Assembly: GCF_029955155.1 (NCBI RefSeq)
Contig: NZ_JAPNOZ010000011.1
Span: forward strand, 124,001-188,000
Source of the DNA: Psychrobacillus sp. NEAU-3TGS
Lineage (GTDB): Bacteria; Bacillota; Bacilli; Bacillales_A; Planococcaceae
Reading direction: 5' to 3'
DNA: 64,000 nt
The notes under the pieces were generated by a model. That model worked only from the letters and a program-made list of their open reading frames with translations, was not told where the DNA came from and made no database searches. Position 1 is the stretch's first letter; every line of letters starts with the position of its first letter. The position numbers were made by a program, and so were the translations under genes. Of this stretch, positions 62,966-64,000 are shown piece after piece.

Positions 62966-63375
62966 TAATGGCAATTTGGACAATTACCGTATATTTCAAA
63001 TTTATGATTTTCAATTTCATATCCAGGAATCGCATTTTGCAGGGTCTCCATAGGGCAATAATTAATTTCTTTTATATTCCCACAAGACATGCATATAAAA
63101 TGATGGTGATGATGGTCTGCTTCACATTGCATTCTAAAATGTTTTTCTCCAGTGAGCTCTGTTTCTTCTAAAATACCTAAATCAACAAAGGTACTTAAGT
63201 TTCGATAGATTGTATCATAGCTCATCCCTGGATGCTCTGCCATCATTACATCTAATATATCTCTTGCTGTAATATATTTTTCCGTTTGCGAAAAAATCTC
63301 TAATATTTGTTCACGCTTGTCCGTTTTTTTGAAGCCCTCTTTTTTAAGAATCTCCCACGCTTTTTCTATATTCAT
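62965..63375 (-). CDS. zur: Zinc uptake regulator Zur (Fur family)
   Basis: 136 residues from ATG 63375, overlapping the znuB stop (TAATG). Winged helix (TDKREQILEIFSQTEKYITARDILDVM), the His-rich CEADHHHHHFICMSCGNI metal site and a final CPNC. Represses zinc uptake genes when zinc is bound. In the same transcript as the transporter. Confidence 0.88.
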   Translation of the reverse strand: MNIEKAWEILKKEGFKKTDKREQILEIFSQTEKYITARDILDVMMAEHPGMSYDTIYRNLSTFVDLGILEETELTGEKHFRMQCEADHHHHHFICMSCGNIKEINYCPMETLQNAIPGYEIENHKFEIYGNCPNCH

Positions 63376-64000
63376 TATGCAGGAACTCCCCTCTTCATCC
63401 ATTTTTTAAGATATATCGTCAGAAGTAAGATTATAATAGAAACGACAACAATTGTACCGCCTGGCGCTAAATCCAAATAAAATGCGCTTGCTAGGCCAAC
63501 AATAACTGCCAGTTCACCAAAAACAATAGAGAAAAAAATTGCTTGTTTAAAACTTTTCGCAATACGCATCGCTGCTGCCACTGGTAACGTGATTAAAGAA
63601 GACACAAGCAATATACCAACAATGCGCATGGAGCCTGCAATAACTAATGCTGTTACTATCATAAAGAGCACATGAACCCATTTTGCAGGTAGTCCCGATG
63701 CTTTGGCATACTCTTCGTCGAAAGACAAAACAAATAATTCTTTAAAAAAGAAACTCAAAAATACCACAACGATACATGCAATATCACGACAATCCACAAA
63801 TCTTGTCTACTTACTGCTGAAACAGATCCAAATAAGTAACTAAATAAATCAGAGCTAAATCCTTCTGCTAGTGAGATGAAAATTGCACCAAATCCAAGAC
63901 CAGCTGACATAATGATTGGAATTGCCAGTTCTTCATAATGCTTATACAATCTGCGAAGACGTTCGATAAATAAGGATCCCGTCACAGAAGCAGTAATACC
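63375..64000 (-). pseudogene. znuB: Zinc/manganese ABC transporter permease (ZnuB-like), partial and frameshifted
   Basis: The first part (from the right edge to 63755) reads ITASVTGSLFIERLRRLYKHYEEL...SRQDLWIVVIL and stops; the second frame continues KELFVLSFDEEYAKASGLPAKWVHVLFM and VGILLVSSLITLPVAAAMRIA to 63375. A single missing T around 63755-63797 (for example in CGTTGTGG at 63764-63771) restores a normal permease of the ABC-3 family. The N-terminus is outside the window. Paired with Zur, so zinc is the likely substrate. Confidence 0.8.

Noticed and set aside
1-64000. CRISPR array or tRNA genes
   Set aside because: No regularly spaced direct repeats with unique spacers and no cloverleaf with TTCRA loop were found; the only tandem repeats are the iterons and simple-sequence runs.

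Overview
The window looks like a chromosome segment of a low-GC Gram-positive endospore-former relative (Bacillales, probably Planococcaceae such as Psychrobacillus, Sporosarcina or Lysinibacillus; the genus is a guess). The right half keeps the gene order known from Bacillus subtilis between zur and the comG operon (zur, yqfW, ispG, yqfZ, DUF1189, nptA, yqgC, sodA, pbpA, pst operon, rpmG, yqgN, yqgQ, ltaS, yqgU, yqgW, yqgX, yqgY, comGA-GG). The left 37 kb is a prophage whose tail-fibre, baseplate and lysis end lies beyond coordinate 1.

Prophage, read on the minus strand from right to left. Lysogeny block (30.3-37.2 kb): tyrosine integrase, ImmA-type protease, CI-like repressor, divergent Cro-like protein with 17-bp operators, a Rha/ORF6C antirepressor preceded by a structured RNA resembling c4, and small DNA-binding proteins. 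Replication and recombination block (19.7-30 kb): PD-(D/E)XK exonuclease with a candidate annealing protein, DnaD-like initiator carrying two triplets of 11-bp iterons, DnaC-like loader, dUTPase, RusA, orphan methyltransferase, SSB. Switch to late genes: XtrA-like and Xpf-like sigma factor. Late block (1-13.5 kb): small and large terminase, SPP1-type portal, Mu F-like minor head protein with a toxin-50-like tail, scaffold, decoration protein, E-type capsid protein, connectors, contractile sheath and tube (XkdK/XkdM), tail chaperone with a -1 frameshift site, tape measure. This is a PBSX-like contractile-tailed phage.

Cargo sits at four places: a DUF4352 protein between chaperone and tape measure; a membrane protein beside terS; a two-cassette hotspot between xtrA and xpf (an HTH-ImmA/IrrE pair and an AbiC-like protein, each cassette starting at an xtrA 3' end and ending at a homologous terminator); and an unrecognised three-gene set between the repressor and the integrase. 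The prophage has entered comGG, whose 5' part remains at 37.26-37.42 kb, and a 7-7-7 palindrome there is the likely attachment core. If the rest of comGG is not restored at the other prophage end, competence pilus assembly should be affected.

Six genes (abiC-like, rha, the first gene of the three-gene set, comGB, ltaS, znuB) are each split by a frameshift that one base in or near an A/T run would repair. Because conserved chromosomal genes share the pattern with prophage genes, assembly homopolymer error is the leading explanation, and none of these should be called dead without checking reads.

Chromosomal half: comG operon with a hairpin in its leader, an HTH regulator upstream, a phosphate-uptake operon (pstSCAB-phoU) with a PhoP-box-like triple repeat, a Na/Pi cotransporter, cell-wall genes (pbpA, ltaS), sodA, ispG, and zur-znuB running off the right edge.
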